Shown here in pieces: positions 26,003 to 34,923 of a DNA stretch of 64,000 nt; positions within the stretch are counted from its first letter, which is position 1, and every line of letters starts with the position of its first letter. The notes beneath the pieces were generated by a model that was not told the DNA's origin, ran no database searches, and saw only the letters and a program-made list of their open reading frames with translations. The stretch is taken from the NCBI GenBank assembly GCA_050998805.1, contig JBPCPV010000011.1, positions 5,242 through 69,241 of the forward strand, written 5' to 3'. A program made the position numbers and the translations under genes. This DNA comes from JAICKM01 sp050998805 (lineage in GTDB: Bacteria > Chloroflexota > Chloroflexia > QHBQ01 > JAICKM01).

Positions 26003-26800
26003 ATGCAACCTGTCGAATCATTTCCCCGGCCCAACGCCGGACCCGTCTGGCTGCGGCTGCCGACCTTCCGGCCACGGGCTGCGGGGATCATGCTCGCCGT
26101 GCTGGTGGCGATCTTCATCTACGAGGTGCAGCGGGCCGGAGGCGACCAGGAGGTAGCCGGCGTGAACGGCGGCAAGCTGTTGCTCGACCTCGGCGCTAAA
26201 GACAACGACCTGATCATCAAGGGCGAGTATTGGCGGCTGATCACCGCCATGTTCCTCCACGCCGACTTGCTGCATATCGCGTTCAACGGCTACGCACTCT
26301 ACCTCTTCGGCGACCAGATCGAACGCTTCTACGGCTGGGCGCGCTTCTTGGCGATCTACTTCGTGGCCGGGTTGGCGGGCAGCATAGCCTCGTTCGCGTT
26401 CAGCCCCTACGACTCGGTAGGCGCGTCGGGCGCGATCTTCGGGCTGATCGGCGCGCTCGGCGCTTTCTTCTACGTCCACCGACGGCTGCTCGGCGCGATG
26501 GCCCGCACGCAGCTCTGGAACGCGGTCGTACTCGCGGGGCTGAACCTGCTGCTCGGCCTGGGGGCGGGGGCGGGCGCGATAGACAACTTCGCGCACGGCG
26601 GCGGCTTCATCGGCGGCATCGTCGCTGCGGTGCTGCTGGTGCCGCGCTACCGCCCGGGCCGCGCGCTCGCCCCCGACGAGCGCCTGCTCGAAGACGCCAT
26701 GCCACGCCCGCTGGTGCCGGCGATGGTGATCGCCATGCTGGCGGTCGAGGTACTGCTCTTCGCGCTCGCTCTCGCGCTGCAAGGCGGAGCCATCGGGTGA
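26003..26800 (+). CDS. Rhomboid-family intramembrane serine protease
   Basis: A 265-aa membrane protease with six or more hydrophobic segments. The catalytic Ser is in GASGAIFG (Ser142) and the catalytic His in NFAHGGGFIGG (His198). The LHADLLHIAFNGYALYL segment supplies the conserved His and Asn95 of the oxyanion region. It cleaves transmembrane substrates within the bilayer. It ends in a GTGA overlap with a GT9 gene, so the two are co-translated; the reason for linking a rhomboid to glycosyltransferases is unknown. No ribosome binding site, but TATAAT abuts the start codon, which suggests a leaderless mRNA. Confidence 0.93.
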   Translation: MQPVESFPRPNAGPVWLRLPTFRPRAAGIMLAVLVAIFIYEVQRAGGDQEVAGVNGGKLLLDLGAKDNDLIIKGEYWRLITAMFLHADLLHIAFNGYALYLFGDQIERFYGWARFLAIYFVAGLAGSIASFAFSPYDSVGASGAIFGLIGALGAFFYVHRRLLGAMARTQLWNAVVLAGLNLLLGLGAGAGAIDNFAHGGGFIGGIVAAVLLVPRYRPGRALAPDERLLEDAMPRPLVPAMVIAMLAVEVLLFALALALQGGAIG

Positions 26801-27975
26801 CGCGCTCGTTGCGCGACCGCGCGGTGCGCCTGCTGTTCCCGCCGCGTCGGTTGCCGCCGTCCGGCCCCCCGGCGCGCATCCTGATTCTCCGCCCCGACCA
26901 CCTCGGCGACCTGCTCTTCGCCACCCCGGCCCTCGCGCGGCTCCGCGCCGCCTTCCCGTCGGCGCATATCACGGGGTTGGTCGGCCCCTGGAGCCGCGCG
27001 GTCTGGGAGCGGCAGGCCGCGCTCGATGCCATCGAGACGTTGCCCTTCCCCGGCATCGTCGCCCGCCCTGAGCGGCCCTGGCAGCCGTATACGCTGCTGC
27101 GCGCCGAGGCCCGCCGCCTGCGCGCCGGGCGCTACGACCTCGCCATAATCCTGCGCTTCGACTACTGGTGGGGCGCGCTCCTCGCCGAGCAGGCCGGCAT
27201 ACCGGCGCGCTGGGGCTATGACCTCCCTGCCTCGGCACCCTTCTTGACGGACGCTGTGGCCCACGTTGGCGGGCGGCATGAGGTCGAGCAGAACATCACC
27301 CTGGCCGAGGCCGTGGTCGCCGTTACAGCGCCTCTGGAGCTGCCTGGAGAGCAGCCCGACCGCGCCGACGGCAGCCCGCCGCTCAACTTCCCTCTCACCG
27401 GCGATGAGCGGGCGTGGGCCTGCGCGGTCCTTCCGAAGGCAGAGCCTTCCCCCACAATCGCCATCCACCCGGGCACGAATGGCTCGCTCAAGCTATGGAC
27501 GCTCGACGGCTGGGCGGCTGTCGCCACATGGCTGGCGGAGCGGGGTTGCCGGGCCGTCTTCACCGGGACCGCCGCAGAGCGCCCGCTGGCTGACGCCATC
27601 CTCTCCCGGCTCGCACCGCCTGCCCGCGCCGCCTCGCTGAACCTCGTCGGGCAGACGACATTGGGGCAGCTCGCCGCGCTTTTCGCGGCCTGCGGTCCGG
27701 TGCTCGGCGTGGACAGCGGCCCCCTACACATCGCCACTGCGGTAGGCGCGCCTACGCTGCGGCTCTATGGGCCGAGCGACGAGCGGATCTGGGGGCCATG
27801 GGGCACGGCGGCGCGGAACGTCGTCGTCCGCGCGCCGGGCACGCAGCCAGGCCACTTCCTCGACCCGGGTCGGCACGAGCTGGAAGGCGGGCCTGAGATG
27901 CAGGCGATCACGCCGGAGCAGGTGCTCGCCGCGCTCGCGGGGCTGCTCGGGGAGGCGGACCGGCCGCCATGCTGA
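26797..27975 (+). CDS. Glycosyltransferase family 9 (heptosyltransferase-like)
   Basis: A 392-aa GT-B enzyme of family GT9. N-terminal half: ILILRPDHLGDLLFATPAL, the classical start of this family. C-terminal nucleotide-sugar domain: IHPGTNGSLKLW and GVDSGPLHIATAVGAPTLRLYG. Acts at the cytoplasmic membrane face on surface saccharides. The start is the GTG at 26797, overlapping the rhomboid stop codon (GTGA). Typical donors are ADP-heptose in Gram-negatives; in a Chloroflexota context the donor is unknown. It overlaps the following GT4 gene by 7 nt. Confidence 0.9.
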   Translation: MTRSLRDRAVRLLFPPRRLPPSGPPARILILRPDHLGDLLFATPALARLRAAFPSAHITGLVGPWSRAVWERQAALDAIETLPFPGIVARPERPWQPYTLLRAEARRLRAGRYDLAIILRFDYWWGALLAEQAGIPARWGYDLPASAPFLTDAVAHVGGRHEVEQNITLAEAVVAVTAPLELPGEQPDRADGSPPLNFPLTGDERAWACAVLPKAEPSPTIAIHPGTNGSLKLWTLDGWAAVATWLAERGCRAVFTGTAAERPLADAILSRLAPPARAASLNLVGQTTLGQLAALFAACGPVLGVDSGPLHIATAVGAPTLRLYGPSDERIWGPWGTAARNVVVRAPGTQPGHFLDPGRHELEGGPEMQAITPEQVLAALAGLLGEADRPPC

Positions 27976-29105
27976 TCGGGATCGACGCGAGCCGCGCGAA
28001 GCAGGGCATCCGTACCGGCACCGAGCACTACAGCGCGAACCTGCTGCGCGCCCTCACCCTCACCCCCGCCGCCGATGCCCACCGCTTCGTCTGCTATGTC
28101 AACTCCGCCGAGCGAGACGCCGAGGCGATCTTCGGCTTCCCTCTGCCGCCGAACTTCGTGCTCCGCCCGATTCCCTTCCCACGGCTCTGGACGCACCTGC
28201 GCCTGAGCGCCGAAATGGCCCGGCACCGGCCCGACGTGCTGTTCGTGCCCGCCCATGTGGTGCCGCCGGTCCACCCCCGGCGCAGCGTGGTCACGATACA
28301 CGACCTCGGCTACCTCTACTACCCGGAGGCGCACACCCGGTTTTCGCGCCTCTACCTCCGCTGGTCCACGCTCTACAGCGCACGCGCCGCACGCCGCATC
28401 ATCGCCGTCTCCGACGCCACCGCCCGCGACCTGCGGGAGCACTGCCATGTCCCCGCCGCCAAGATCCGCGTCGTGCTCCACGGGGTGGACCCCACCTTCC
28501 GCCGCGTGACCGACTCGGCAGCCGTATCCGCCGCACGCGAGCGCCACGGCCTCGGCGGCCCTGCCCCATACGTGCTTTTCGTAGGCACCCTCCAGCCGCG
28601 CAAGAACCTCGGCCTGCTGATAGACGCATTCGCTGCGCTGCTCGCCGCCTGGGACGCCGCAGACGGTCCGCCGCCCGTCCTGGCGCTCGGAGGCAAGAAA
28701 GGCTGGCTCTACGACGCGCTTTTCGGGCAGGTCGTGCGCCTCGGCCTCGCCGGCTCGGTGCGCTTCCTCGGCTACGTGCCCGACGACGACCTGCCGGCGC
28801 TGATCAGCGGGGCGACGGCGGTCGCACTCCCCTCGCTCTACGAAGGCTTCGGCCTGCCCGCGCTCGAAGCCCTGGCCTGTGGGGCACCCCTGCTGGCCGC
28901 CGACTCCTCATCGCTACCCGAAGTCACCGGCGACGCCGCCCTCCTCCTCGACCCCCACGACGCCCCCGCCTGGACCTCCGCCCTCCGCCGCGTGCTCACC
29001 GACCCTGCGCTTCGCGCCGACCTCAGCGCCGGTGGCCCCGACCGCGCCGCCGAATTCACCTGGGCGCGCACCGCGGAGGAGACGCTGGGTGTGCTGCTCA
29101 GTTGA
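27969..29105 (+). CDS. Glycosyltransferase family 4
   Basis: A 378-aa retaining GT-B enzyme. N-terminal GIDASRAKQGIRTGTEHYS, the linker VLFVGTLQPRKN (start of the donor domain), and the C-terminal PSLYEGFGLPALEALACGAP with the E-x7-E pair that binds the nucleotide-sugar. Predicted to add a hexose-type residue to a surface glycan. Starts inside the preceding GT9 gene, so translation is probably coupled. A related GT4, with a similar PSLYEGFGLSALEALASG element, is at 39375-40547, also adjacent to a GT9 gene. Confidence 0.92.
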   Translation: MLIGIDASRAKQGIRTGTEHYSANLLRALTLTPAADAHRFVCYVNSAERDAEAIFGFPLPPNFVLRPIPFPRLWTHLRLSAEMARHRPDVLFVPAHVVPPVHPRRSVVTIHDLGYLYYPEAHTRFSRLYLRWSTLYSARAARRIIAVSDATARDLREHCHVPAAKIRVVLHGVDPTFRRVTDSAAVSAARERHGLGGPAPYVLFVGTLQPRKNLGLLIDAFAALLAAWDAADGPPPVLALGGKKGWLYDALFGQVVRLGLAGSVRFLGYVPDDDLPALISGATAVALPSLYEGFGLPALEALACGAPLLAADSSSLPEVTGDAALLLDPHDAPAWTSALRRVLTDPALRADLSAGGPDRAAEFTWARTAEETLGVLLS

Positions 29106-29301
29106 AGCGTTTGCAAAAAGGTCGCCGGTTGTTGGGTAGTTGTGTCCATGCCGCAAGTCTACCATAATTGCCCGCTCTGCTTTTCAGTACCAAGAGCGCG
29201 TAAGAGCCAACATGCCGTGACGAGGTGTGACCCGTCACTCATTACTCATTACTCTCCGTGTTGAACTTCGTCACTCGCTTGTCATGGGAAACAAACGTGG
29301 T

Positions 29302-29328
29302 TGTCACAAAACGCAGGGCCGCCTTGTC
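29302..29328 (+). promoter_or_regulatory. ECF41-type promoter for the oxidoreductase-sigma operon
   Basis: TGTCACA (29302-29308), exactly 16 nt, then TGTC (29325-29328), one mismatch to CGTC. The oxidoreductase start lies 33 nt downstream of the -10 element. Confidence 0.72.
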
Positions 29329-29361
29329 TTACTTGCGAGACCATCTTATGGAGGTAAGAAA

Positions 29362-30591
29362 ATGGCAGAGCAAAAAGTTGAAATCGTGGTTGCCGGCGCA
29401 GGCTACGCCGGGTTGCTGGCGACGCTGCGGCTGGCGGGCCGCTTACGCAAGCAGCGGGCTAACATAACCCTGGTCAACGCAGCAGACGTGCTGGTAGAGC
29501 GCGTGCGTCTGCACGAGTTCGCCGCCAACCGGCCGATCAAACGGCGACCGCTTGCCGCCATGCTGGCAGGCACGGGCGTCAACTTCGTCCTCGGCACTAT
29601 CGTCGGGCTGGACACCGCCCGGCGTACGCTGGCCGTCCAGACCACATCGGGCGCGCGGCAGCTTCCCTATGATAAGCTGCTCTTTGCTCTCGGCAGCACC
29701 ATTGATCGCGACAGCGTGCCAGGCGTGCGCGAATACGCCTACACCCTGACCCCCAGCGGCCCGTTGTCGGCAACGGCGCTGCGCGAGCGGCTGCCCGCGC
29801 TCAACCAGGCCGGCTGCCACCTGGTCGTCTGTGGCACCGGGACGACGGGCATCGAGGCGGCAGCCGAGTTCGCCGGCAGCTACCCCGGGCTGAAGGTCAC
29901 CCTGCTGACGCGCGGCGAGTTCGCTTCGGCGCTCGTACCGGAGGTCGCCGCCTACGCACGCAAATCGCTGCAACGCCAGGGGGTGACAATCCAAGAGCAT
30001 ACGACGGTCGCAGAAGTGGGCGCGGACACGATCGCCACCAGCGCCGGGCCACTGGCGTATGACTTGTGCCTCTGGGCGGGCGGCTTTATCGCCCCGCCTC
30101 TGGCCCGCGAAGCCGGGCTGGTCGTGAATGAACGGGGCCAGATCGTGGTCGATCCATTCATGCGCTCGCCGGCGCACCCCGAGATTTTCGCCGTCGGCGA
30201 CGCCGCGCACCCGCTCGAAGAGCCGGGCAACAAGGTGCGTATGTGCGCGGCCACAGCCGAGATCATGGGCGCGCACGGGGCGGATTGCCTGAGCGCCATC
30301 GTGCGTGGGCAAACGCCCCGACCGCTGAGTTTCGCCTACCAGGGCCAGTGCATCGCTCTTGGCCGCCACGATGCCATCGGCTTCAACAATTACCCCGCCG
30401 ACAGAGCGCGGCGCCCCTACTTTACGGGCTGGCTGGGCTATGCAGTGCGCGATTTTATCGAGCGCTACCTGGTGGCGACGATCAGCATCGAACGTCGCCT
30501 CCCCGGTGCCTTCTTCTGGGTGGGCAAAGGCCGCTACGCCGCCGCCCAGCGCCGCGGCCGGCAGCGCGAGCGCGCCGATGCCGGGCTATGA
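29362..30591 (+). CDS. FAD-dependent NAD(P)H oxidoreductase, NDH-2-like (ECF41 partner)
   Basis: A 409-aa pyridine nucleotide-disulfide oxidoreductase-type flavoprotein without redox-active Cys. FAD-binding GAGYAGLLATLRLAG near the N-terminus, a second Rossmann motif GTGTTGIEAAAEFAG for NAD(P)H, and EIFAVGDAAHPLEE, where FAD is contacted. It resembles type II NADH dehydrogenases and AIF-like reductases; no C-terminal membrane anchor is seen. The ATG (29362) has GGAGG upstream; a longer upstream frame would read through the promoter. The downstream ECF41 gene overlaps its stop codon (ATGA), so enzyme and sigma factor are co-expressed from the same ECF-type promoter, a positive feedback arrangement. 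Confidence 0.9.
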   Translation: MAEQKVEIVVAGAGYAGLLATLRLAGRLRKQRANITLVNAADVLVERVRLHEFAANRPIKRRPLAAMLAGTGVNFVLGTIVGLDTARRTLAVQTTSGARQLPYDKLLFALGSTIDRDSVPGVREYAYTLTPSGPLSATALRERLPALNQAGCHLVVCGTGTTGIEAAAEFAGSYPGLKVTLLTRGEFASALVPEVAAYARKSLQRQGVTIQEHTTVAEVGADTIATSAGPLAYDLCLWAGGFIAPPLAREAGLVVNERGQIVVDPFMRSPAHPEIFAVGDAAHPLEEPGNKVRMCAATAEIMGAHGADCLSAIVRGQTPRPLSFAYQGQCIALGRHDAIGFNNYPADRARRPYFTGWLGYAVRDFIERYLVATISIERRLPGAFFWVGKGRYAAAQRRGRQRERADAGL

Positions 30592-31490
30592 ACGGCATGG
30601 AACATGCGCTGGAAATGGCTATGTCGCAAACCGTCGGTGAATTTGAAGCCCAGCGCCCTCTGTTGTTCGCCATCGCCTATCGCATGTTGGGCAGCGCGGT
30701 CGAAGCTGAAGATATAGTGCAGGAGACCTACCTGCGTTATAGCGAAGTGCCCGCGTCGAACATCGGCTCGCCACGGGCCTTGCTGACCACGATTGTCACG
30801 CGCCTGTGCCTCAACCGCCTCAACTCGGCGCGGAGGCAGCGCGAAAGCTACGTCGGCCCCTGGCTGCCGGAGCCGCTGCTCACCGAGAGCGATCCGCAGC
30901 CCACGCCGCCCGATCTCTTGCTGCTGCACGAATCGCTTTCAATGGCGTTCCTGGTTTTGTTGGAAGAACTCACGCCGGTCGAGCGCGGCGTCTTTCTGCT
31001 GCGCGAGGTATTCCAGTATGAGTATGCCGAAATCGCCGCCATCGTCGGCAAGCAAGAAGCCGCCTGCCGCCAGCTATTCAGTCGGGCCAAGAGGCACATC
31101 GCTGAGCGCCGACCGCGCTTCAAGCCGAACCGCGAAGAGCACCGCAACCTGCTAGTGCAGTTCATGCGCGCCGTGAGCGTGGGCGAGCTTGATGGGCTGC
31201 TCAAGCTGCTGTCTGAGGATGTCACGATGTGGGTCGACGGCGGCGGCAAAGCCCACGGTGCCGCCACTCGCCCGCTGCTGGGCCGCGATGCAGTCGCCCG
31301 CAGCGTCGTCGGCGGCACCCGCCTGTATGCGGAACCATATATCGCCGAGATCCGCGAGCTAAATGGCGAACCTGCCGTGATCCTGCGTGTCGGCGAGAGG
31401 CCGGTGGTCGTACTCTTCGTCGAAGAGGAGCAAGGCCAGATAACGCGGATGCACGTCATTGCCAACCCGGATAAGCTGCAACGGCTGTAA
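30588..31490 (+). CDS. ECF41-type RNA polymerase sigma factor (locus 2)
   Basis: A 300-aa ECF sigma factor with the full ECF41 signature: sigma2 (about 20-85), WLPEP in the linker (92-96), sigma4 (about 120-170), and the SnoaL-like extension with DGGGK (217-221) and NPDKL (293-297). The GPWLPEPLLT segment and much of sigma4 are nearly the same as in the locus-1 sigma factor (7047-7937), so the two are paralogues. The ATG at 30588 overlaps the oxidoreductase stop codon; ATG codons at 30597 and later are alternatives. Because the operon promoter carries the ECF41 motif, autoregulation is likely. Confidence 0.94.
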   Translation: MNGMEHALEMAMSQTVGEFEAQRPLLFAIAYRMLGSAVEAEDIVQETYLRYSEVPASNIGSPRALLTTIVTRLCLNRLNSARRQRESYVGPWLPEPLLTESDPQPTPPDLLLLHESLSMAFLVLLEELTPVERGVFLLREVFQYEYAEIAAIVGKQEAACRQLFSRAKRHIAERRPRFKPNREEHRNLLVQFMRAVSVGELDGLLKLLSEDVTMWVDGGGKAHGAATRPLLGRDAVARSVVGGTRLYAEPYIAEIRELNGEPAVILRVGERPVVVLFVEEEQGQITRMHVIANPDKLQRL

Positions 31491-31521
31491 ACCTTGACTC
31501 TCAGGAATAAGACTTGCTGAT

Positions 31522-31559
31522 GCAGGCCCCAAAGCTGGTTTATCCAGCCGCGGGCCTGT
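31522..31559 (+). terminator. Nested hairpin after the ECF41 locus-2 operon
   Basis: AGGCCC (31524-31529) pairs with GGGCCT (31552-31557), enclosing GCTGG/CCAGC around TTTAT. No long T-tract follows, so it may be a terminator of weak type or a stability element. Confidence 0.4.
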
Positions 31560-31711
31560 TGCCGCTATTGGCGGCATGGGCAATGCTGCCTGTGACTACC
31601 CACACATCAGGATACGCTATGAGGGCCTATAAATACCAAACGTGTAAGAATATGAGATCTTGTAGCTGCGCTGCCGCAATTCGCTTTTCGTGCCCTTTCG
31701 TGGATCGAACG

Positions 31712-33142
31712 TCACTCCTCCCAGAAGCCGCCGACCCAGCCCCGGGCGCGTAGCACCTCGCGGAACGCCAGCATCGCCGTGTAGGTCGGCAGCACGTAGA
31801 GTGTCTCGCCCTGCGGCAGCGCGGCCAGAGCGCGGTCGAGGGCGGTCGCAGGATCCTCCACCACGGTGATCTGCTCCAGGGGTACGCCGGCGTACTTTAG
31901 CCGGTTCGCCATATCGGTCGCCCGGATGCCCGCGCAAGTCACCGCCTCCAGCCGACCAGGCTCGCCGAGCATCTCGAAGTCCACGTCCCAGAGCCAGGAG
32001 ACATCCCGCCCATCGGCGATCAGGTCGTTGATGATGATCAGCAGCCGCCGAGCCGCGCCCGGCCCTTGTAGAGGCGAAGTCGGCGGGAAGAGCATCCGCA
32101 GCACCTCGTTGCAGCCGACCGGGTTCTTGACCAGGGCCAGCAGCAGCTTCTTGGCGTCCTGCCCGGTCTCGACCCGCTCGATCCGCCCGAACGCCGCCTT
32201 GACCCCGGCCAGCGCCCGCCGGATCGTCCCGCTTTCGATGCCGAGCACCAGTCCCGCCGCCGCCGCCGCCAGGCCATTGTAGGCGTTGTAGAAGCCAGGC
32301 ACGCCCAGTTCCACCGTGAAGCCGCCGTTGGGCGCACTTATCTCCAGGCGCGCCGACTCGGTGCCCAGCAGGTCCACCCTCACGGCTGCTATGTCGGGCT
32401 GGGGGCGCACGAAGCCGCACTGTGGGCAGGAGTAGTGGCCGAGGTGCGCCAGCAGCACCGCGCTGTGGACCAGCCGGTGGCCGCACAACGGGCACTGGAT
32501 AGCGTCCGCCGCGTGTGGGAGCGCGGCGAGCGCACCCCGCGTGTCCTCGACCCCGTAGTAGACAACCTTTGCCGCGGTCTCCCGCCCGAGCACTGCCACC
32601 CCCGGGTCGTCGGCGTTGAGGAGCACGGTGGTCCGCGTGTCGAGCGTGGCAAGCGTCTCGCGCCAGCGCCGCCCGACCGTGTCTATCTCGCCGTAGCGGT
32701 CGAGCTGGTCGCGGAAGAGGTTGTTGATCACGAGCAGGCTCGGCCTCACCTCAGCCACGACCTCCGGCACAGTCGCCTCGTCCACCTCGAACAGCCCGGT
32801 ATCGGCGTGCAGGTCGCCGCCCGCGCCGCTCTGCTGCACCAGCGTGGCTATCAGCCCCCGCACCAGGTTCGAGCCTGAGCGATTGTGTATCGTCCGCCTC
32901 CCCGCCGCAGCCAGCACCGCCCCCAGCATCCGGCTGGTCGTCGTCTTGCCGTTGGTGCCGGTGACGATGATCACGCCCTGGGTCAGCTGGCGCGTCAGGC
33001 GGCGGAGGATCTGCGGCGAGATCCGCTCGGCCACCAGCCCCGGCAGCGCGGTGCCGCCGCCCCGTCCCAGCAGCCGGGTGGCCCGCCCGGCCCCCCGCGC
33101 CGCCGCGATAGCCGCGACCTCGCGCGCGCCGATGCCCTTCAT
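31712..33142 (-). CDS. murT: MurT: lipid II isoglutaminyl synthase, Mur-ligase subunit
   Basis: A 476-aa Mur-ligase-like ATPase that, with GatD, amidates the D-Glu carboxyl of lipid II to D-isoglutamine. ATP-binding motif VTGTNGKTTTSRML (about 60-73); a zinc ribbon inserted in the central domain (Cys217, Cys220, Cys239, Cys242: CPLC...CPQC); a C-terminal DUF1727-type domain (VSWLWDVDFE onwards) that holds catalytic residues. The start is ATG 33142, overlapping the stop of the upstream zinc-ribbon gene (ATGA); the longer frame has no family match. The partner GatD is not adjacent but lies about 10 kb away at 42986-43714 on the other strand. Confidence 0.93.
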   Translation of the reverse strand: MKGIGAREVAAIAAARGAGRATRLLGRGGGTALPGLVAERISPQILRRLTRQLTQGVIIVTGTNGKTTTSRMLGAVLAAAGRRTIHNRSGSNLVRGLIATLVQQSGAGGDLHADTGLFEVDEATVPEVVAEVRPSLLVINNLFRDQLDRYGEIDTVGRRWRETLATLDTRTTVLLNADDPGVAVLGRETAAKVVYYGVEDTRGALAALPHAADAIQCPLCGHRLVHSAVLLAHLGHYSCPQCGFVRPQPDIAAVRVDLLGTESARLEISAPNGGFTVELGVPGFYNAYNGLAAAAAGLVLGIESGTIRRALAGVKAAFGRIERVETGQDAKKLLLALVKNPVGCNEVLRMLFPPTSPLQGPGAARRLLIIINDLIADGRDVSWLWDVDFEMLGEPGRLEAVTCAGIRATDMANRLKYAGVPLEQITVVEDPATALDRALAALPQGETLYVLPTYTAMLAFREVLRARGWVGGFWEE

Positions 33143-33861
33143 CGGACCAGGTCGCCGCGCTCGCCCGGGTGCAAGATGCGCCCGCACGACGGGCAGTTCA
33201 CGAAGGTCGTGCCCTGCTTCGCGGTCACCGCCGGACCCCCCGAAATCGCCACCCGGCACGCCTGGCAGATGTCGTGTACCATCGCCGCGACCGCAACACC
33301 TCGCTTGGCCTTCCGCAGCCTCTCGTAAAGCTGCAAATCGGCGGGCGGCACGTCGGCGGCGAGCTTCTCGCGGTGTGTGCGGAGCGCGCGCAAGCGGCTA
33401 TCCACCGCGTCTTTCTCCTCCAACATCCCGTCTTGCCGCCGCTGCCACTCCGTCTCCGCAAGCTCCAGTTGGCGCGTCGCCTCATCGAGCGCGGCCTGAC
33501 GCTGCTCGACGGCCTCCATCGCCTCGAGCAGTAGATCCTCCTTTGCGGCTTTCACCTGCTTGCTGTAAGTTACATCGTGCTGGATCGCCGCCAGCTCCTT
33601 CGGGTTCTTCACCGAGCCGTCGTAGAGCCGCCCGCTCTGGAGCGCCAGGTGGTCGCTCAACTTGTCCACCTCGTGGCTGACGGGGCGCAGAACCTCGTGC
33701 GCCGCCTCCAGCGCCGCGACCGCCTCGGTGTGCGCTTCCCGCACCCCCCGCAGGCTCTCGGTCTCGCCGAGCGCGGCATTGATCGCCAGCGCGCGCCGTA
33801 AGGCGTCGTCGCCCTGGGTATCCAGCTGTTGCAACTCAAAAAGCAGGCTCGTTCTGCTCAT
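33139..33861 (-). CDS. Coiled-coil zinc-ribbon protein (CT398/zf-RING_7-like)
   Basis: A 240-aa protein with a long N-terminal coiled coil (about residues 1-180, many heptads such as LRRALAINAALGE) and a C-terminal C4 zinc ribbon: CQAC and CPSCGR about 20 residues later. The family is widespread, and its members have been linked to nucleic-acid or RpoN/flagellar functions in a few bacteria; the general role is not defined. It overlaps murT by ATGA and is therefore the first gene of that operon. Confidence 0.85.
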   Translation of the reverse strand: MSRTSLLFELQQLDTQGDDALRRALAINAALGETESLRGVREAHTEAVAALEAAHEVLRPVSHEVDKLSDHLALQSGRLYDGSVKNPKELAAIQHDVTYSKQVKAAKEDLLLEAMEAVEQRQAALDEATRQLELAETEWQRRQDGMLEEKDAVDSRLRALRTHREKLAADVPPADLQLYERLRKAKRGVAVAAMVHDICQACRVAISGGPAVTAKQGTTFVNCPSCGRILHPGERGDLVR

Positions 33862-33877
33862 CGGTGTCTCCGGGTTA

Positions 33878-33900
33878 GCCGTCAGCTTTCAGTGATCAGC
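33878..33900. repeat. CAGCTTTCAG-type repeat upstream of the zinc-ribbon gene
   Basis: A short member of the AGCTTTCAGC/AGCTATCAGC family that recurs at 37461, 48282, 48380, 51492, 51551, 51641, 58986 and 59160. Confidence 0.6.
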
Positions 33901-33984
33901 AAGGGGGTATTGTGTCAATTGGGGCGCGGCGGCTGATCGTGCATCGCCAGGATACCAGATCCAAGCGGCAAAGGCAAGAGCACG

Positions 33985-34860
33985 TCAGGCGTCGAGGAGG
34001 GTTAGGTCGAGCTGGCGGAGGCGGTCGGGGTCGGCGACAACGTCGATCGCGACGATCTTGCCGCGCGTGATGGTGAGACCGAGCACGAGGAAGAGCTGGC
34101 CGCGCCGTTCCACGACGACGCCCACAGTTCCGTTCACGAGCGCGGGCTTCGCACCGTGGGCGCGCCCCGCGAACTGCTTCGCCACGGCCGGAGCGCCACG
34201 GACCTCGCCCGGTGACCCCCCAAGCACGGCTGTGGGGTCGGCTCGGAAGACGACGTCTGGGTCGAGCAGCGCGAGAAGCGCGTCGAAGTCACCGGCGCGC
34301 GAGGCAGCGAGGAAGGCGACGACAATTTTGCGCCGGCGGGAGAGATCGTCGTCGGGAACCGTGGACGCACCACGCACCCGGCGGCGTGCGCGGCTCGCTA
34401 GCTGCCTTGCCGTGGTCGGGGAGCGCCCAACGATGGGGGCAATCTCGTCGAAGGGCACGTCGAACATGTCGTGCAGCACGAACGCGAGGCGCTCGGCGGG
34501 ATTCAAAGTGTCGAGCACCACGAGCAGCGCGAGACCGACCGAGTCGGCTAGGAGGGCTTCGTGCTCGGGGTCGGTCCCGTGGTCACGGCTCACGAGCAGG
34601 TCGGGCATGTGCGCGCCAAGAGGCTCCTCGCGCCTCGACTTGCGTGAGCGCAGTATGTCGAGGCAGACCCGGGCGACGACCGTCGTCAGCCACGCGCCGA
34701 GGTTCTCGACGCCGCTCGTGTCGGAGCGGCTGAGACGGAGCCAGGACTCCTGCACGGCGTCGTCGGCCTCGCCGGCGTCGCCGAGCATCCGGTAGGCGAC
34801 CGCCCGCAGGTGGGCGCGGTTTGCCTCGAATTGGTCCGCCGGCCATTGGTGTTCGTCCAT
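33985..34860 (-). CDS. SigJ-type ECF sigma factor with SnoaL-like extension (locus 3)
   Basis: A 291-aa ECF sigma factor: sigma2 (about 10-75, LRAVAYRMLGDAGEADDAVQ), sigma4 (about 115-165, LNPAERLAFVLHDMFDVPFDEIAP), and a C-terminal SnoaL-like domain (about 175-291). It lacks the strict ECF41 motifs: the linker has HMPDLL instead of WLPEP, there is no DGGGK, and ADPDRL stands where NPDKL is expected. It therefore belongs to a related group with the same architecture (ECF56-like is my guess). Its own promoter is nevertheless a perfect TGTCACA-N16-CGTC, and it is divergent from a carboxymuconolactone decarboxylase gene, the third classic partner type. Confidence 0.9.
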   Translation of the reverse strand: MDEHQWPADQFEANRAHLRAVAYRMLGDAGEADDAVQESWLRLSRSDTSGVENLGAWLTTVVARVCLDILRSRKSRREEPLGAHMPDLLVSRDHGTDPEHEALLADSVGLALLVVLDTLNPAERLAFVLHDMFDVPFDEIAPIVGRSPTTARQLASRARRRVRGASTVPDDDLSRRRKIVVAFLAASRAGDFDALLALLDPDVVFRADPTAVLGGSPGEVRGAPAVAKQFAGRAHGAKPALVNGTVGVVVERRGQLFLVLGLTITRGKIVAIDVVADPDRLRQLDLTLLDA

Positions 34861-34861
34861 C

Positions 34862-34888
34862 GGTCACATTCCCCCGTCGCGTTCCGTC
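34862..34888 (+). promoter_or_regulatory. ECF41-type promoter for the decarboxylase gene
   Basis: GGTCACA (34862-34868), 16 nt, CGTC (34885-34888): one mismatch to TGTCACA-N16-CGTC. The -35 box sits 2 nt from the start codon of the divergent sigma gene. The decarboxylase ATG is about 85 nt downstream. Confidence 0.68.
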
Positions 34889-34896
34889 ATAGTAGT

Positions 34897-34923
34897 GACG
34901 AGCGAAACTCAACCGATGTGACA
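34897..34923 (-). promoter_or_regulatory. ECF41-type promoter for the locus-3 sigma gene (perfect match)
   Basis: On the minus strand TGTCACA (34917-34923), exactly 16 nt, then CGTC (34897-34900). It reads towards the sigma gene, with a leader of about 30 nt, and is back-to-back with the decarboxylase promoter. Confidence 0.78.
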
